24,172 nt of DNA from a virus. Shown piece after piece: positions 1-9,380 of this stretch. The notes under the pieces were generated by a model, which saw only the letters and a list, made by a program, of their open reading frames with translations, was not told where the DNA came from and made no database searches. Position numbers and translations under genes: made by a program. The stretch lies in the IMG/VR virus record IMGVR_UViG_3300044622_000452, positions 1-24,172 of that record, one strand, 5' to 3'. Within the stretch, counting starts at the first letter, position 1, and every line of letters starts with the position of its first letter.

Positions 1-61
1 TCACCCCTTTTGCACATTGAAATCGGGGGTTTTCCAATGGTGTCCGTAACCGAACATTCCT

Positions 62-92
62 AGTATACACACACCTTGCTTGACAGTGTCAA
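62..92 (-). promoter_or_regulatory. strong promoter and leader for the next late gene
   Basis: Read on the minus strand there is a perfect -35 TTGACA (92 to 87), a 19-base spacer and a -10 TATACT (67 to 62); TGTATA at 69-64 gives a 17-base alternative. The -35 sits inside a perfect 15-base palindrome at 79-93, CTTGACA-G-TGTCAAG, which could be an operator. The promoter begins just past the stop of the 392-aa gene. The stretch from about 55 to 1 ends in AAGGGGTGA, which resembles a Shine-Dalgarno sequence, so the next gene probably starts just outside the window. An 18-codon ORF from ATG at 57 to the stop at 1-3 is more likely untranslated leader than a gene. Confidence 0.6.
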
Positions 93-97
93 GTATG

Positions 98-1276
98 CTA
101 TTGCGCTTTACCCACCGAAGTAGAAATGGAGCCTGATGTTTCACCAGTTGTCCGAGCAAATGATCCGCCACCAGCGAACTCACCAGTACGAAGGCGACGT
201 TTACGCTCTAACTCTTGTTGCGCGGCGACATCAATCCCGAACGCCGCACCTGCCAGTTGTTCACCGGATAGTGCAGTCTCCCCCGCGAAGGTCTGTTTTA
301 GTTCGCCTAAAGCACCGACTTCGCCGAAGCCTGCGCGAGCCTGCTGTTCGGTGATTCCACGTTGAGCGAGATTCTCAGCGAATGAACCCGATATTTGGAT
401 GCCACCCTGCTTTAGACCACTAGCAGCGATCTGAGCCGCTCTTGCTTGGTTAGCCAGTAATGGTTCACCACGCTTAGGGTCAAGAAAGTATGCGGCCAAT
501 CCACCGTCTGTCACACCATAGAATTCTTTGAATTGACGTTTAACTTCAGGGTCAGCATTAACCACAGCGTTATAGCCGTCCTGAATTCGACGCTGAAACT
601 CACTTGGGGAAACATCACCTTCAATAAGCTTTCGCAAATCATCTTCTGAGTCATAAAAACCAGCAGGCAAACCGTTTGACCGAATCATGGTTTTGAACTG
701 ATCCTCCAAACCAATGTATTCTCCAGGCAAAAGTTCGGTCAGCCCGTTCTTCAGTCGAGTGGCATTAGCAGCAAATCGTTTTTTGTAGGCAGGCTGTTCA
801 CGGATAGCAAAAATGATTGCGTCAGGATTGTTGAGGTTGACGGTTTCCTTGACGATGATTTCGTTGTAAATGTAGTCGGACAGTTCACCCAAACCGTAGG
901 TGTTAAGGACGTTAGCCATCGTTACGCGAGCGTCCTCTTTGCGACGTTTCGTTGCTGCTGCCAACTGAGATTGCTCAAACTCCAGTTGTTGTTGCATCGC
1001 GACAGCAAGAGCATTATCTTCTTCGTTTCCACCACCGCCAGATTCACCTACACCAGCAGTACCGCCCACATCTGGCGTGTAGTAACCGTACTTAGGGGCA
1101 TACGCATCATTGACTATTTGTGCGTAGTCAGGTTCAGCAGAAACAGCTGGTGCTTGAATACCTGAAGCAGCAAGACTTGCTTGACCTTCAGGGGTTGCAA
1201 AATATGCAGCCAATTCAGTATTGAGATTCTCCAAACCAAGAGAAAAATCTACGCCACCTAAACCTGTATCACTCAT
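98..1276 (-). CDS. probable virion structural/ejection protein, 392 aa
   Basis: Function is not recognised with certainty. The protein is mostly predicted helix and hydrophilic. It has a Gly-rich break near residues 70-85 (GESGGGGNEED), a long helical segment with many charged residues (about 90-130), and an Ala/Gly/Gln-rich C-terminal half. A feature of that half is a run of type LDPKRGEPLL followed by QARAGFGEVGAL and a basic RKRRLRTGEF near the end. In my recollection this C-terminal pattern recurs in uncharacterised virion proteins of actinophages and aquatic phages. It is the last gene of the late block visible here and its start overlaps the previous stop as TGATG. I infer a structural or DNA-ejection role from position only. 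Confidence 0.8.
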   Translation of the reverse strand: MSDTGLGGVDFSLGLENLNTELAAYFATPEGQASLAASGIQAPAVSAEPDYAQIVNDAYAPKYGYYTPDVGGTAGVGESGGGGNEEDNALAVAMQQQLEFEQSQLAAATKRRKEDARVTMANVLNTYGLGELSDYIYNEIIVKETVNLNNPDAIIFAIREQPAYKKRFAANATRLKNGLTELLPGEYIGLEDQFKTMIRSNGLPAGFYDSEDDLRKLIEGDVSPSEFQRRIQDGYNAVVNADPEVKRQFKEFYGVTDGGLAAYFLDPKRGEPLLANQARAAQIAASGLKQGGIQISGSFAENLAQRGITEQQARAGFGEVGALGELKQTFAGETALSGEQLAGAAFGIDVAAQQELERKRRLRTGEFAGGGSFARTTGETSGSISTSVGKAQ

Positions 1277-2928
1277 CAGCCAACCTTTCCAAACGCTCTA
1301 GCCAAAGTCAAACCAATATCCGTAGCCTGCTGATTAGCCTGCTTCGTGAACTGCCAACCAAAAGAAGGATCACTCTTAATCGTTGTAACCCAATCAGTCA
1401 ACGACATCTGGCCAGTCTCCTTAGTACCGAAAGCCCTAGCCCACTTGCTGTCCTTAGTGAAGTCAATCTGGTTCGGATCAATCTCCAAAGCATCAGCAGC
1501 ATAATTGCGGTAGCCACTAAAAATATCTTCCAACGATAAACCAGCATCAATCTGATCTGCCAAATGGAAATACTTGCCTTTCGCTGATTTCTGTGCTTTC
1601 TGCAAAATAGAATCCTGAGTTACAGCAACACCGTTATACATACCGCCAGTCAAAGCAGCCTGCATCTCAGCATCAGAAACGTTGTAACCATACGCACGTG
1701 CGGCAATACGGATAGCGTCAGCGTCGCCACCCTCGATAGCGTTCCTTGCCATGCCAGGAGCAGTCGGGGTAGTTGCGGCAGCTGGTTTGCGGAACGCATA
1801 CTGGTAAACAGCTTGCTTGACACCGGTGGCGGTTAGACCATTTCGGGCAACCTTCTTGGCTATTTCGTCAATATCGGTTTGTGTCAACCCAACATCGGAA
1901 TAGTCTTTGACAATCGCATTACGGGCAGACTCAATCAACCCGTTCTGTGTCATCGGTGAAGCACCATCAAACTTGTACTGGGAATCAGTTACCGTCTTGG
2001 CATACTTCGTCCCCTTGATAAGAGCCTGTATTTCTTCAGTTTCAAATTCTGTGTTTACGGCTTGTTTAAGGATGTCAACAAAATCCTGACCAAAAAAATC
2101 AACAACATCGTTGCCGACCCAATCTGAATACGCAGGATATGTTTTCTTGAACTCATCCATCCAAGCCATATCATCAACAGGCTTGTTTTTAGTTTGGAAC
2201 TCTTTGCGAAGTTTCTCCCTGTTCGCAGGGGTGTCTTTCAGTTTTCGTTTCGTTAGTTCTGAATCAACAAAAGTTTTCTGATCTGTTGCAGATGTTGCAG
2301 ATTGAGTAGAAACAGTTGAGCCAGCAGGGGTTGCAGGTGTTGCGGATGGGGCAGTGACAGTTTCCGCTGATGTGGCTGTGGTTGTTGTTGTTGGCCCCAC
2401 TCCTTCGCCACGCACCTGAGCAGTCGCCCTCCCCTGTGTAGCAGTAGGTGCGGCTGTTGGGGTTGCAGAAACAGGTTGATCCAACACAATCTGAACTCGG
2501 CTTGTCCCACCGACCTTGACCAGTTTTCCTGTTGCTCCGTTTTGTATGGCATCAAAAACTGCTTGTGCAGAATTCTTTTCAGAGGTCAACTGTGCGATCT
2601 TCTGCGGTGAAGCAGCACCTTTTTGTTCTTGCGATAAACGTCGATTAACAGAATTCAAATCAATCTGTGCCTGCCTTAACAGACTTTCTTGATTTGATTT
2701 TGCTTCTTCAACCTTTTTCTGCTCAGTCTGAGCAGTTTTTTCTTCACGTTTTATAGCAGCGTCATAACGTGTCTTAATAGCCTGAAACGCTTTGTTAGCA
2801 GTATCAAAAGTTTTTTGCGCAGAAGCCAAGTTCAACAAACTGGCATTTTTCAAAGCAGCATCAGCTGCAGTAAACGCCGCCAAAGCAGCATCATATTCTT
2901 TTTGTAAGGACTTTGTTGTTTCAGGCAT
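1276..2928 (-). CDS. probable virion protein with coiled-coil N-terminus and Thr/Ala linker, 550 aa
   Basis: No enzyme motif is seen. Residues 1 to about 130 are rich in Ala, Lys, Glu and Gln with heptad-like spacing and look like a coiled coil. Residues about 150-215 form a low-complexity Thr/Ala/Pro/Ser linker that also contains a long Thr run. The remainder is a helical region with repeated Ala-rich segments, for example around ARNAIEGGDADAIRIAARAY. The two-part build with a flexible linker suits a structural protein of the portal vertex or an ejected protein. Start is ATG at 2928, two bases after the stop of the upstream gene. An alternative-frame ORF in the linker (2253-2555) is a compositional shadow. 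The role is inferred from position. Confidence 0.8.
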   Translation of the reverse strand: MPETTKSLQKEYDAALAAFTAADAALKNASLLNLASAQKTFDTANKAFQAIKTRYDAAIKREEKTAQTEQKKVEEAKSNQESLLRQAQIDLNSVNRRLSQEQKGAASPQKIAQLTSEKNSAQAVFDAIQNGATGKLVKVGGTSRVQIVLDQPVSATPTAAPTATQGRATAQVRGEGVGPTTTTTATSAETVTAPSATPATPAGSTVSTQSATSATDQKTFVDSELTKRKLKDTPANREKLRKEFQTKNKPVDDMAWMDEFKKTYPAYSDWVGNDVVDFFGQDFVDILKQAVNTEFETEEIQALIKGTKYAKTVTDSQYKFDGASPMTQNGLIESARNAIVKDYSDVGLTQTDIDEIAKKVARNGLTATGVKQAVYQYAFRKPAAATTPTAPGMARNAIEGGDADAIRIAARAYGYNVSDAEMQAALTGGMYNGVAVTQDSILQKAQKSAKGKYFHLADQIDAGLSLEDIFSGYRNYAADALEIDPNQIDFTKDSKWARAFGTKETGQMSLTDWVTTIKSDPSFGWQFTKQANQQATDIGLTLARAFGKVG

Positions 2929-2930
2929 CG

Positions 2931-3728
2931 TTAACCTACGATACTCATAGCAGCGTCAATGGCTTTACGGAACCGCACAGCCTTCTCAGCACCGCCCTGC
3001 AACTGTGAAACCTGCTGACCAGCCATAACCGACAAAGCAGGCGCAGACGGCCCTCTGGTGGCCTCCTGTTGCTGAATGGCGGCAATCGCCTTATCAATGT
3101 CAGCCTTACTCATCGTTCGACCCAACTTCTCCAAAGAAGCAGTACGCAAATACTCGGCAACGTTTTCAGATGGGGAAGTCCGATACCTTGCACCACCACC
3201 AGAACCCGAATACACAGGAGAAGCAGTAATCAGCTCTTGCAACAACGGCTTCCACGTATAGCCTTTAGCGTTCGCGTAACTTAGGAACTCTTTGAACGCT
3301 GTCCTATCCTTGCTCAAAGTTCCTGTGGCCGACGGTTTACCAGACCCATAAAATCCTCTTGACTGCAACAAACGCAACGTGTTAAGTCGTTCACCGTCTT
3401 TCATCGCATACAACTCGTTGTAAACATCTTCCTCACCGTATGGTGCGCGAGCAATCAGGCGACGCTCATTAACCAAAAATTCACCAGAATAAATCGGGGC
3501 AGCCTCTTTACCACCAGGTTTACCGTAATAGCTGACCTGACCAATAATGCTTTGTCGTTGCTGTTGGGAAATAGAAGGATCAAAGTCAACGAACACACGC
3601 TTCGGATATGCGGTCAGCGACCCAAACCCACCAGTAGAACCCGAAAAACCACCCTGTTCAGCAGCGAACTGCTCCCAATCGGTCTGCCCGCCACCCGTCT
3701 GCGCTTGGTTCTGTTCTTCTTCTTCCAT
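2931..3728 (-). CDS. probable virion protein, 265 aa
   Basis: The function is unknown. The N-terminus is acidic and Gln/Gly-rich (MEEEEQNQAQTGGG), then Gly/Phe-rich. The core contains RVFVDFDPSISQQQRQSIIG and a segment around YGEEDVYNELYAMKDGERL. Near residue 205 is a helix-turn element, LEKLGRTMSKADIDKAIAAI, of a type seen in several phage virion proteins (LGR-x-x-s/t-x-x-E/D). It starts two bases after the stop of the 1677-aa gene and ends two bases before the next start, so the genes are probably co-translated. A minor virion or ejection role is inferred from its place between the giant protein and the coiled-coil protein. Confidence 0.78.
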   Translation of the reverse strand: MEEEEQNQAQTGGGQTDWEQFAAEQGGFSGSTGGFGSLTAYPKRVFVDFDPSISQQQRQSIIGQVSYYGKPGGKEAAPIYSGEFLVNERRLIARAPYGEEDVYNELYAMKDGERLNTLRLLQSRGFYGSGKPSATGTLSKDRTAFKEFLSYANAKGYTWKPLLQELITASPVYSGSGGGARYRTSPSENVAEYLRTASLEKLGRTMSKADIDKAIAAIQQQEATRGPSAPALSVMAGQQVSQLQGGAEKAVRFRKAIDAAMSIVG

Positions 3729-3730
3729 GA

Positions 3731-6700
3731 TTACTCAACCTCTGACGCTAGTAGACGATCAAAAATACGTGCAAAATTTGGTTCTTGCTTAGACAATGCT
3801 AGTCCAAGAGCCGCCAACCCATCACGCAAACGGGCAGCACTCTTAGCCTGACGGAAACCCTGCTCAGTAGAACCCGAAGCAGCGATGGCTTGATCGCGAG
3901 CCAACAAGTATTCCGTAACAGCTTTACCCATACCAGTATCAGCAACACGATCATCGCGCACAATCTTCTTCAGATCGGCCACATCGTTGTAAAACTTACC
4001 AACCTCAAACTCAGCGAACTCTGGGAAACCAGGATATTTCTTCGACAAAAACGTACGATACCGTTTTAACAAATCCTTAGCAGAAGCAGACGGATATGGG
4101 CCAACCTGTTCACGGGCCTGACGGAACTTCGCTGAACCAATACGCTGTTGAGCCAACTCAATCAACTGGTCATCGGTAAGTTTGACACGTTCACCGGCTT
4201 TAAGTTGACGGTCATAAACAGTAAAACTGAAATCTGATCCAGCGGGCGCAAAATAGCGGGCAACCTCTGGATAGTCCTCAATCAACTGTTCGTTATCGTC
4301 TGCCCATCTGCCGAATTCTTCGGTGGCTTCCAAACCTTCAGCATTTGCACGACTCTTAGAACTCACGTACAAAGCCATTTCATCACCATAGGTTTCAAGG
4401 AATAATGGCAACGCTTTGTCATAACCGATCTGAGGGTCAGCTTGCATATCGTAAAACTCTTTAACCAAAGAAGAAACGAACACGTCACCTTGTTTTGTTT
4501 CAACTTTGAATTCTGTGGTTCCTGCCGATGGACCTGCGAACTGTGAGAACGCTCTGAAACCAGTCAAAATGCGGGCCTTGAACTTTGCGTCAGATTCCAA
4601 CTGTTTCACATCTTCACGGCTATCAAGGTCGTAGTCACCTGATGCTGATAATGCTCGAAGTGTCTCAATATAGGTGTTGGCAAAAATGCTGTTCAAGTCA
4701 TCTTCGTTGGCGATAATTGCTGAACTGAACTTTTCCAAATATCCTGGTAGCGGGCTTAATGCGCTAATACCTTTAGAGCCGTATGGCAGGAACAGTTCAT
4801 TAAGGAAGTTGGTGTCTGGGGTGTTTTGCAAAATCTTTGATGCTGCGATCTGGCCGACTGGACCTAATGCTGGTATCACCTGAATACCTTGCGATAGACG
4901 TGATACAGGGGCTTCAAGAGTTGCATCCAAACCCGTTAGGGCCTTAGCGAGTGTTCCCGAACCAGGAAATGTGAACATCAGTTCGTTGGTTGTTGGGTCA
5001 TGGTAGAAGAACCCTCGACCATCGTTGTCGGGGTCAGCGTTAGCAATACCTGTGTAAACACGCTGGAATGATCGCGCTCCGCCAATCGGGTTTTTCTTTA
5101 GGAAACCTGCATACGTGCCGATAACTTCTTTCCAAGCAGGGGCGAACGGCATGATAATCCGTAAAGCGTCCTGCAAGTTTGAACGGCTTGAAGCGTCATA
5201 CAACAGTTCTTTCATGTTGTTCACAGCAACATATTTTGCGTAGTCATCAAGTTCTTCAATGGTCACATCACCAGCAGTTTCGGTTGATGCTTTCATTTTT
5301 CGTAGGATTTCCTTGTCACCCAAGTATTCCTCTGGCTTAATCTTTAATGCCTCAGCCTTTTTCTCTACAGAATCCAAAAACTTCTTTGCTTCAGCAGGAT
5401 CAAGACGGTCAATCAGTTTGCCAACTTCTTCGTAGTAATACTGACGGAACACAGGGTTGCGTTCCAGTTTCGTCGTGATGGTGTTTACAACGCTATTGAA
5501 GAACCAGTCAACAGACTTGTCATAAGAGTCTTGGAATGACGCAAGTTTGCTTTGATCCGAAGAAGCCGATTCCATCAATTCACGCTTCAACACCGGTGGC
5601 AAACCGACCTTTGTTGCTTCGTCATACAACGGCTGGTTCTTGATGATCCGTCGAGCAGCCGCGCTACCCTCTCCACGACCAAACGCATCAACCGCTTCAA
5701 CAGGCTGAATAGTTGCTTTAGAAAAGTCAACAATAGAACCATCCAACGGATCAATCAGGACTTCGCCAAGATCATCGCTAATTTTGGTGATAACACCGAT
5801 CTCGTCGCCTTCTAACTGGACTATTGCGCCAACCCTGAACTGGTCGCCTTCAGCAAGAGTAAGTTCACTTATGGTTCGCTCAATACGTGGAACGATTTTG
5901 CCGTCAACGTATTTAGGGACACGGTTAAACGCATACATAAATTGGACTTCGGACAAACCACCCGTCAACAACTGGCCGTTATCCACGCTGATACGCATGG
6001 CGTATTGGTAATACGCTTTAGCCCGATCTTCTTCGCTTAAAGTGCGAAGGTTAATTGGTGGAGTTTTTGCCGTTTTACCTTCTTTGCTGACAATATAAAA
6101 ACCATATTGGTGCAAGTCGTCAACATCGTTTTGAAGTTTCTTATTCTTGCGAATAATGTTAACTATTCGTCGAGCGGCCTGCTCACGGGCCATTTGAGAA
6201 TCACCGCCATATTCAACAAAAGTTTGAACAGCTACTTTCCTGAACGGATCGTTGAAAGTCCTGTAACCGTTTTGTGATACAGCGTCGGTATGGCGTTCCA
6301 AACCATTCGCCTCGCTACGACTAGCGTTTTCAAACGAACCTGTGCGCTCCATGTGGTCATCAATTTCTACGCCACCAAGACCCTGCCTACCCCGACGGAA
6401 ACTAAGTTCATTAGCCAAATCCTGTAATGCTTCATCAATGGTCTGATCGCCCAAAGACATCAGTTCCTCAAACTTTCGTTCAAGTTTCTTCAAACGTTCA
6501 GTCTGGCGCGGAGTTGGTGAAGTTATCGCTTTCAGTTCATCAATTTGTGAACCAAGTTTGGACAATGTTTTCGGGTCAGCAGTAGTGCCAACCTTCGCCA
6601 AGTTTTCTAATTTCAGGCTCATTCGCTTTGATGTGCCTAAAACAAGGTTCATGTACTCAAACGGATGGGTAAAAACTGATGGTAGTTCGCTAAAAGCCAT

Positions 6701-8764
6701 ACGGACCTGGGCATCAAGAGAGTTACGGACAACATAACCACCGGTAGCCAAAGCCAACGGTTTCCACAACTGGTTTTGCATATAGTCCATAACGTTTACA
6801 GCAGCACGTTGCTCTGCGGTAATTACACGACGTTTTTCTACGACTTTCAATCGAGCCTGCTTCTGAAGCAAATCTTCAATTTCATTTCTAATCTCAGGTG
6901 TTTTTGCTTTTATTTTGCGAAGTTTTGCTACTTCATCACCCAGACGATCAAACTCTTTTTGGTCTGTGATAACGGTAATTTTACGCTCTTGACGTTTTGC
7001 CGTGATAGGGGCTTTCCCAAACAGTTCTTTGTCACCGAGAACCTCACGGAACAACTTGCTTCGGGTGATGCGGCGAACATCACGCAAACTAGGCAAAACC
7101 TGCACACGATCCAACATTTCAACAAGTTCCGTTGGGGAAACAATCGCCAAACCTTTACCATCAGTTACACCAAGTTCAGACAACAAAGTTTCAATTTCTT
7201 CTTCTGGAAGAAAATCACGGTTCTTATTTAGCAAATAGGAACTGTATTGACTGTCAAACGATTCACCCAATCGGTTTTGCATATAACGACGGATGGTTTC
7301 AACACCATCGTTCGTTCGCGCATACAATTCCTCAATCACTTCATCCGTAATACCGTCCTGCTTCATCACAGCCTTCATCGTGGAATGAAACATATCCATT
7401 GTTTGTTTACGAGCCACATCGGAAGCGGTAGGGGTGAATGATCGAATTGCAGAGTTAGAAATAGTGTCAATCGTTTCCCGATCCACACCAGCTGTACGCA
7501 AATAGGAGATAATGGTTTTTATGGCGTTACGGTTGTCGTTAACATCTCCGCTAACCACAATTTTTGCGTCAGCCATTTTTGTGAAATAACGCGACTTACG
7601 CACACCATCAACAAGAGGCATACGTTGAACAACAAGTTCACCAACCCTTGATGTCAAAAAGTTTCCTTGAATCAAACGAATATCATCTGGCAAAGCACCC
7701 TTGCCGATACCCCAACCTAATGCAAGAATTTTGCGAACATCCTCTGGGTCACTAGCATCAGCCAAAGCAGCAACAACTTCGTTCGGCAGTTTGTGGTCAA
7801 AAATATCTTCAGCGATTACACGCGCAGATGGTTCCTCAGCAACACGGTCAATCAGCCTTCGCATACGGGTGTTGGTTCGAGTAAAGGTATCCCATTTGGT
7901 TCCGTCAAGCGAAATTTCGCCAAGACCTTTAACTAAACCTGAATCAGATTCAAGGGCAGCACGTAAGGGTGCGAGTTCCGAAGCAGACAACAACGGGACT
8001 CTACTTGATTGGATAATCTTTTGTCCCTTAACATACAGTCCACCCTTAGTGGCGATTCTGGATGCTTTGCTTATTGGCCCTGTTGGGTCAAGTTTCAACA
8101 TCACCGCAGCATCAAGAACACCAGACAATACGTTGTATGGCAAAGATTTTTCTTTGAACACAAGGTTCGCTGCGGCACGTCCAACAGTCCACGCTGAACC
8201 GTTAATAGTCCCACGATATTCACGGGCCTTCTTCCCTTGATAACTTAAAACACCTTCGGAAGTGAACCAACCTTCGCCGTTGTCCACACGCTGCCCTGTA
8301 CGTGGGTCAATCGCCTGTCCTTGACTGGCTTTCAACATCGAGCCAATACTGGTTTGAGCAAACCAACCATCCTGGAACATCGTGTCACCAGGCTTACCCC
8401 ACTGTGCCAAACCACCCTGAACAAACTCTGGAACAAAGTTCAGGCCAGCAAAACCCCAACGAGCAGTTGCCTTAACAGGGTTGAAAACGTTTTCAGCAAA
8501 CCAGTTCCCTTCTTCCTCTTGGGAACCTTGCATATCAATCATCTGTTTAGCAGTCATCGTTGCCACAGCGTCAATAGCTTGTGTGGTGGCGTTACCTTTT
8601 GCTAAAGCAACCTGATGTTGTGGGGCAATCCACCCTGCACGTGTTTTAATTTCCTGCAACTTTGCGACCTGCTCTAATGTGAGCGAAGGTGTTGCTGGTG
8701 GTTTTGCTGGTTTTTCTAATCTGAACTTAACGGTGTCTGCCGGTAGCTGTTGTGACAGTTTCAT
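3731..8764 (-). CDS. giant virion-associated protein, 1677 aa
   Basis: This uninterrupted 5-kb reading frame is one fifth of the window. No catalytic motif is recognised. It begins with a Pro/Lys-rich tail and continues with alternating charged helical segments, including strong coiled-coil stretches near residues 585-640 and 700-770. Moderately hydrophobic or Gly-rich segments lie near residues 655-680 (LALATGGYVVRNSLDAQVRM) and in the region around MPFAPAWKEVIGTYAGFL and VIPALGPVGQIAASKIL. Long helical proteins encoded right behind the portal are typical of internal or ejected proteins of podovirus-like phages, and also of some tape-measure proteins. Start overlaps the upstream stop as TGATG. 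Existence of the gene is certain; the role is inferred. Confidence 0.88.
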   Translation of the reverse strand: MKLSQQLPADTVKFRLEKPAKPPATPSLTLEQVAKLQEIKTRAGWIAPQHQVALAKGNATTQAIDAVATMTAKQMIDMQGSQEEEGNWFAENVFNPVKATARWGFAGLNFVPEFVQGGLAQWGKPGDTMFQDGWFAQTSIGSMLKASQGQAIDPRTGQRVDNGEGWFTSEGVLSYQGKKAREYRGTINGSAWTVGRAAANLVFKEKSLPYNVLSGVLDAAVMLKLDPTGPISKASRIATKGGLYVKGQKIIQSSRVPLLSASELAPLRAALESDSGLVKGLGEISLDGTKWDTFTRTNTRMRRLIDRVAEEPSARVIAEDIFDHKLPNEVVAALADASDPEDVRKILALGWGIGKGALPDDIRLIQGNFLTSRVGELVVQRMPLVDGVRKSRYFTKMADAKIVVSGDVNDNRNAIKTIISYLRTAGVDRETIDTISNSAIRSFTPTASDVARKQTMDMFHSTMKAVMKQDGITDEVIEELYARTNDGVETIRRYMQNRLGESFDSQYSSYLLNKNRDFLPEEEIETLLSELGVTDGKGLAIVSPTELVEMLDRVQVLPSLRDVRRITRSKLFREVLGDKELFGKAPITAKRQERKITVITDQKEFDRLGDEVAKLRKIKAKTPEIRNEIEDLLQKQARLKVVEKRRVITAEQRAAVNVMDYMQNQLWKPLALATGGYVVRNSLDAQVRMAFSELPSVFTHPFEYMNLVLGTSKRMSLKLENLAKVGTTADPKTLSKLGSQIDELKAITSPTPRQTERLKKLERKFEELMSLGDQTIDEALQDLANELSFRRGRQGLGGVEIDDHMERTGSFENASRSEANGLERHTDAVSQNGYRTFNDPFRKVAVQTFVEYGGDSQMAREQAARRIVNIIRKNKKLQNDVDDLHQYGFYIVSKEGKTAKTPPINLRTLSEEDRAKAYYQYAMRISVDNGQLLTGGLSEVQFMYAFNRVPKYVDGKIVPRIERTISELTLAEGDQFRVGAIVQLEGDEIGVITKISDDLGEVLIDPLDGSIVDFSKATIQPVEAVDAFGRGEGSAAARRIIKNQPLYDEATKVGLPPVLKRELMESASSDQSKLASFQDSYDKSVDWFFNSVVNTITTKLERNPVFRQYYYEEVGKLIDRLDPAEAKKFLDSVEKKAEALKIKPEEYLGDKEILRKMKASTETAGDVTIEELDDYAKYVAVNNMKELLYDASSRSNLQDALRIIMPFAPAWKEVIGTYAGFLKKNPIGGARSFQRVYTGIANADPDNDGRGFFYHDPTTNELMFTFPGSGTLAKALTGLDATLEAPVSRLSQGIQVIPALGPVGQIAASKILQNTPDTNFLNELFLPYGSKGISALSPLPGYLEKFSSAIIANEDDLNSIFANTYIETLRALSASGDYDLDSREDVKQLESDAKFKARILTGFRAFSQFAGPSAGTTEFKVETKQGDVFVSSLVKEFYDMQADPQIGYDKALPLFLETYGDEMALYVSSKSRANAEGLEATEEFGRWADDNEQLIEDYPEVARYFAPAGSDFSFTVYDRQLKAGERVKLTDDQLIELAQQRIGSAKFRQAREQVGPYPSASAKDLLKRYRTFLSKKYPGFPEFAEFEVGKFYNDVADLKKIVRDDRVADTGMGKAVTEYLLARDQAIAASGSTEQGFRQAKSAARLRDGLAALGLALSKQEPNFARIFDRLLASEVE

Positions 8765-9132
8765 CAGACCTGATTTCCATACGCATCCAACAAGTCAAGA
8801 AGATCATCCGAACCGTACAGTTGTGCGATAGCGCGAATTTCGTCAATAGCACGTGCATCTGGTGATTGCGGGATAGGGATACCAGCAGCAATAGCGTTAG
8901 GGCCTGCACCAAAGTTCGCTCCAGCAGTAATCGGTTCCATTGGTCGTTCTGTTGGTCGAGTCAACGCACCCAAAGTTCCAGGAACAGGACGCTGAATCTG
9001 TGGTGCTTCCGTTGGTGGTGCGCCCATTGGTACAGCGCGTTGAGCGTTCATTTGCTCTGTTGCCTTACCATAGGTTTGACCCGTTGCTGCTTGAATCGCT
9101 ACACGATTTGTTCCTGCTTGAATGTCGCTCAT
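8764..9132 (-). CDS. small Ala/Pro-rich late protein, 122 aa
   Basis: The family is not recognised. The protein starts at ATG 9132, overlapping the previous gene's stop as TAATG, and its own stop overlaps the giant gene as TGATG. The N-terminal two thirds are Ala/Pro/Gly/Thr-rich and probably disordered, with repeated PP and RP pairs (APPTEAPQIQRPVP). The C-terminal 35 residues look like a compact helical pair ending DDLLDLLDAYGNQV. A short disordered protein with a helical tail between portal and giant protein could be a scaffold-like, decoration or assembly factor. That is inference from position. Confidence 0.75.
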   Translation of the reverse strand: MSDIQAGTNRVAIQAATGQTYGKATEQMNAQRAVPMGAPPTEAPQIQRPVPGTLGALTRPTERPMEPITAGANFGAGPNAIAAGIPIPQSPDARAIDEIRAIAQLYGSDDLLDLLDAYGNQV

Positions 9133-9380
9133 TAGTAATACCCCTCAAATGTCACTCCGTATGGAACATTGTTAATTCGGTTTCTGTTAGGAGCGTTCAT
9201 GTATAACTTCGATTTTTTATCGTCGTAAGGATTTCCCTGATAAAACTTTGTGCTGTTGCGAGTTTTTCTATCAGGCAAAGGTGCTGGTCCTTTTGGTGGC
9301 ACAATATCTTTTTTAGGTTTAGATGCAGCGGCCTTCTTTGCAGGTGCTTTCTTTGATGGTGCTTTCTTCTTTGCAGCCAT
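9132..9380 (-). CDS. lysine/alanine-rich small late protein, 82 aa
   Basis: The N-terminal 30 residues are a histone-H1-like Lys/Ala/Pro tail (MAAKKKAPSKKAPAKKAAAS). They are followed by a Tyr/Asn-rich segment with an aromatic end (VTFEGYY). Such tails bind DNA or RNA non-specifically, so a role in packaged-DNA contact is possible but unproven. The N-terminus resembles that of the 219-aa protein starting at 13801 (MAAKKK followed by a K-P-x-x-D-I and K-G pattern). The ATG at 9380 follows the portal stop directly (TAAATG), with GGAGGG just upstream as ribosome-binding site. Confidence 0.75.
   Translation of the reverse strand: MAAKKKAPSKKAPAKKAAASKPKKDIVPPKGPAPLPDRKTRNSTKFYQGNPYDDKKSKLYMNAPNRNRINNVPYGVTFEGYY

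Noticed and set aside
1-183. 60-aa minus-strand frame at the left edge
   Set aside because: Its first third lies inside the 392-aa gene in another frame, and the rest covers the promoter and leader of the next gene.
2253-2555. 100-aa frame in the linker of the 550-aa gene
   Set aside because: Gln/Leu/Pro shadow of a Thr/Ala-rich repeat in the real frame.
7701-8240. 179-aa plus-strand frame
   Set aside because: Opposite a well-supported long gene, no ribosome-binding site, Ser/Arg-rich shadow composition.
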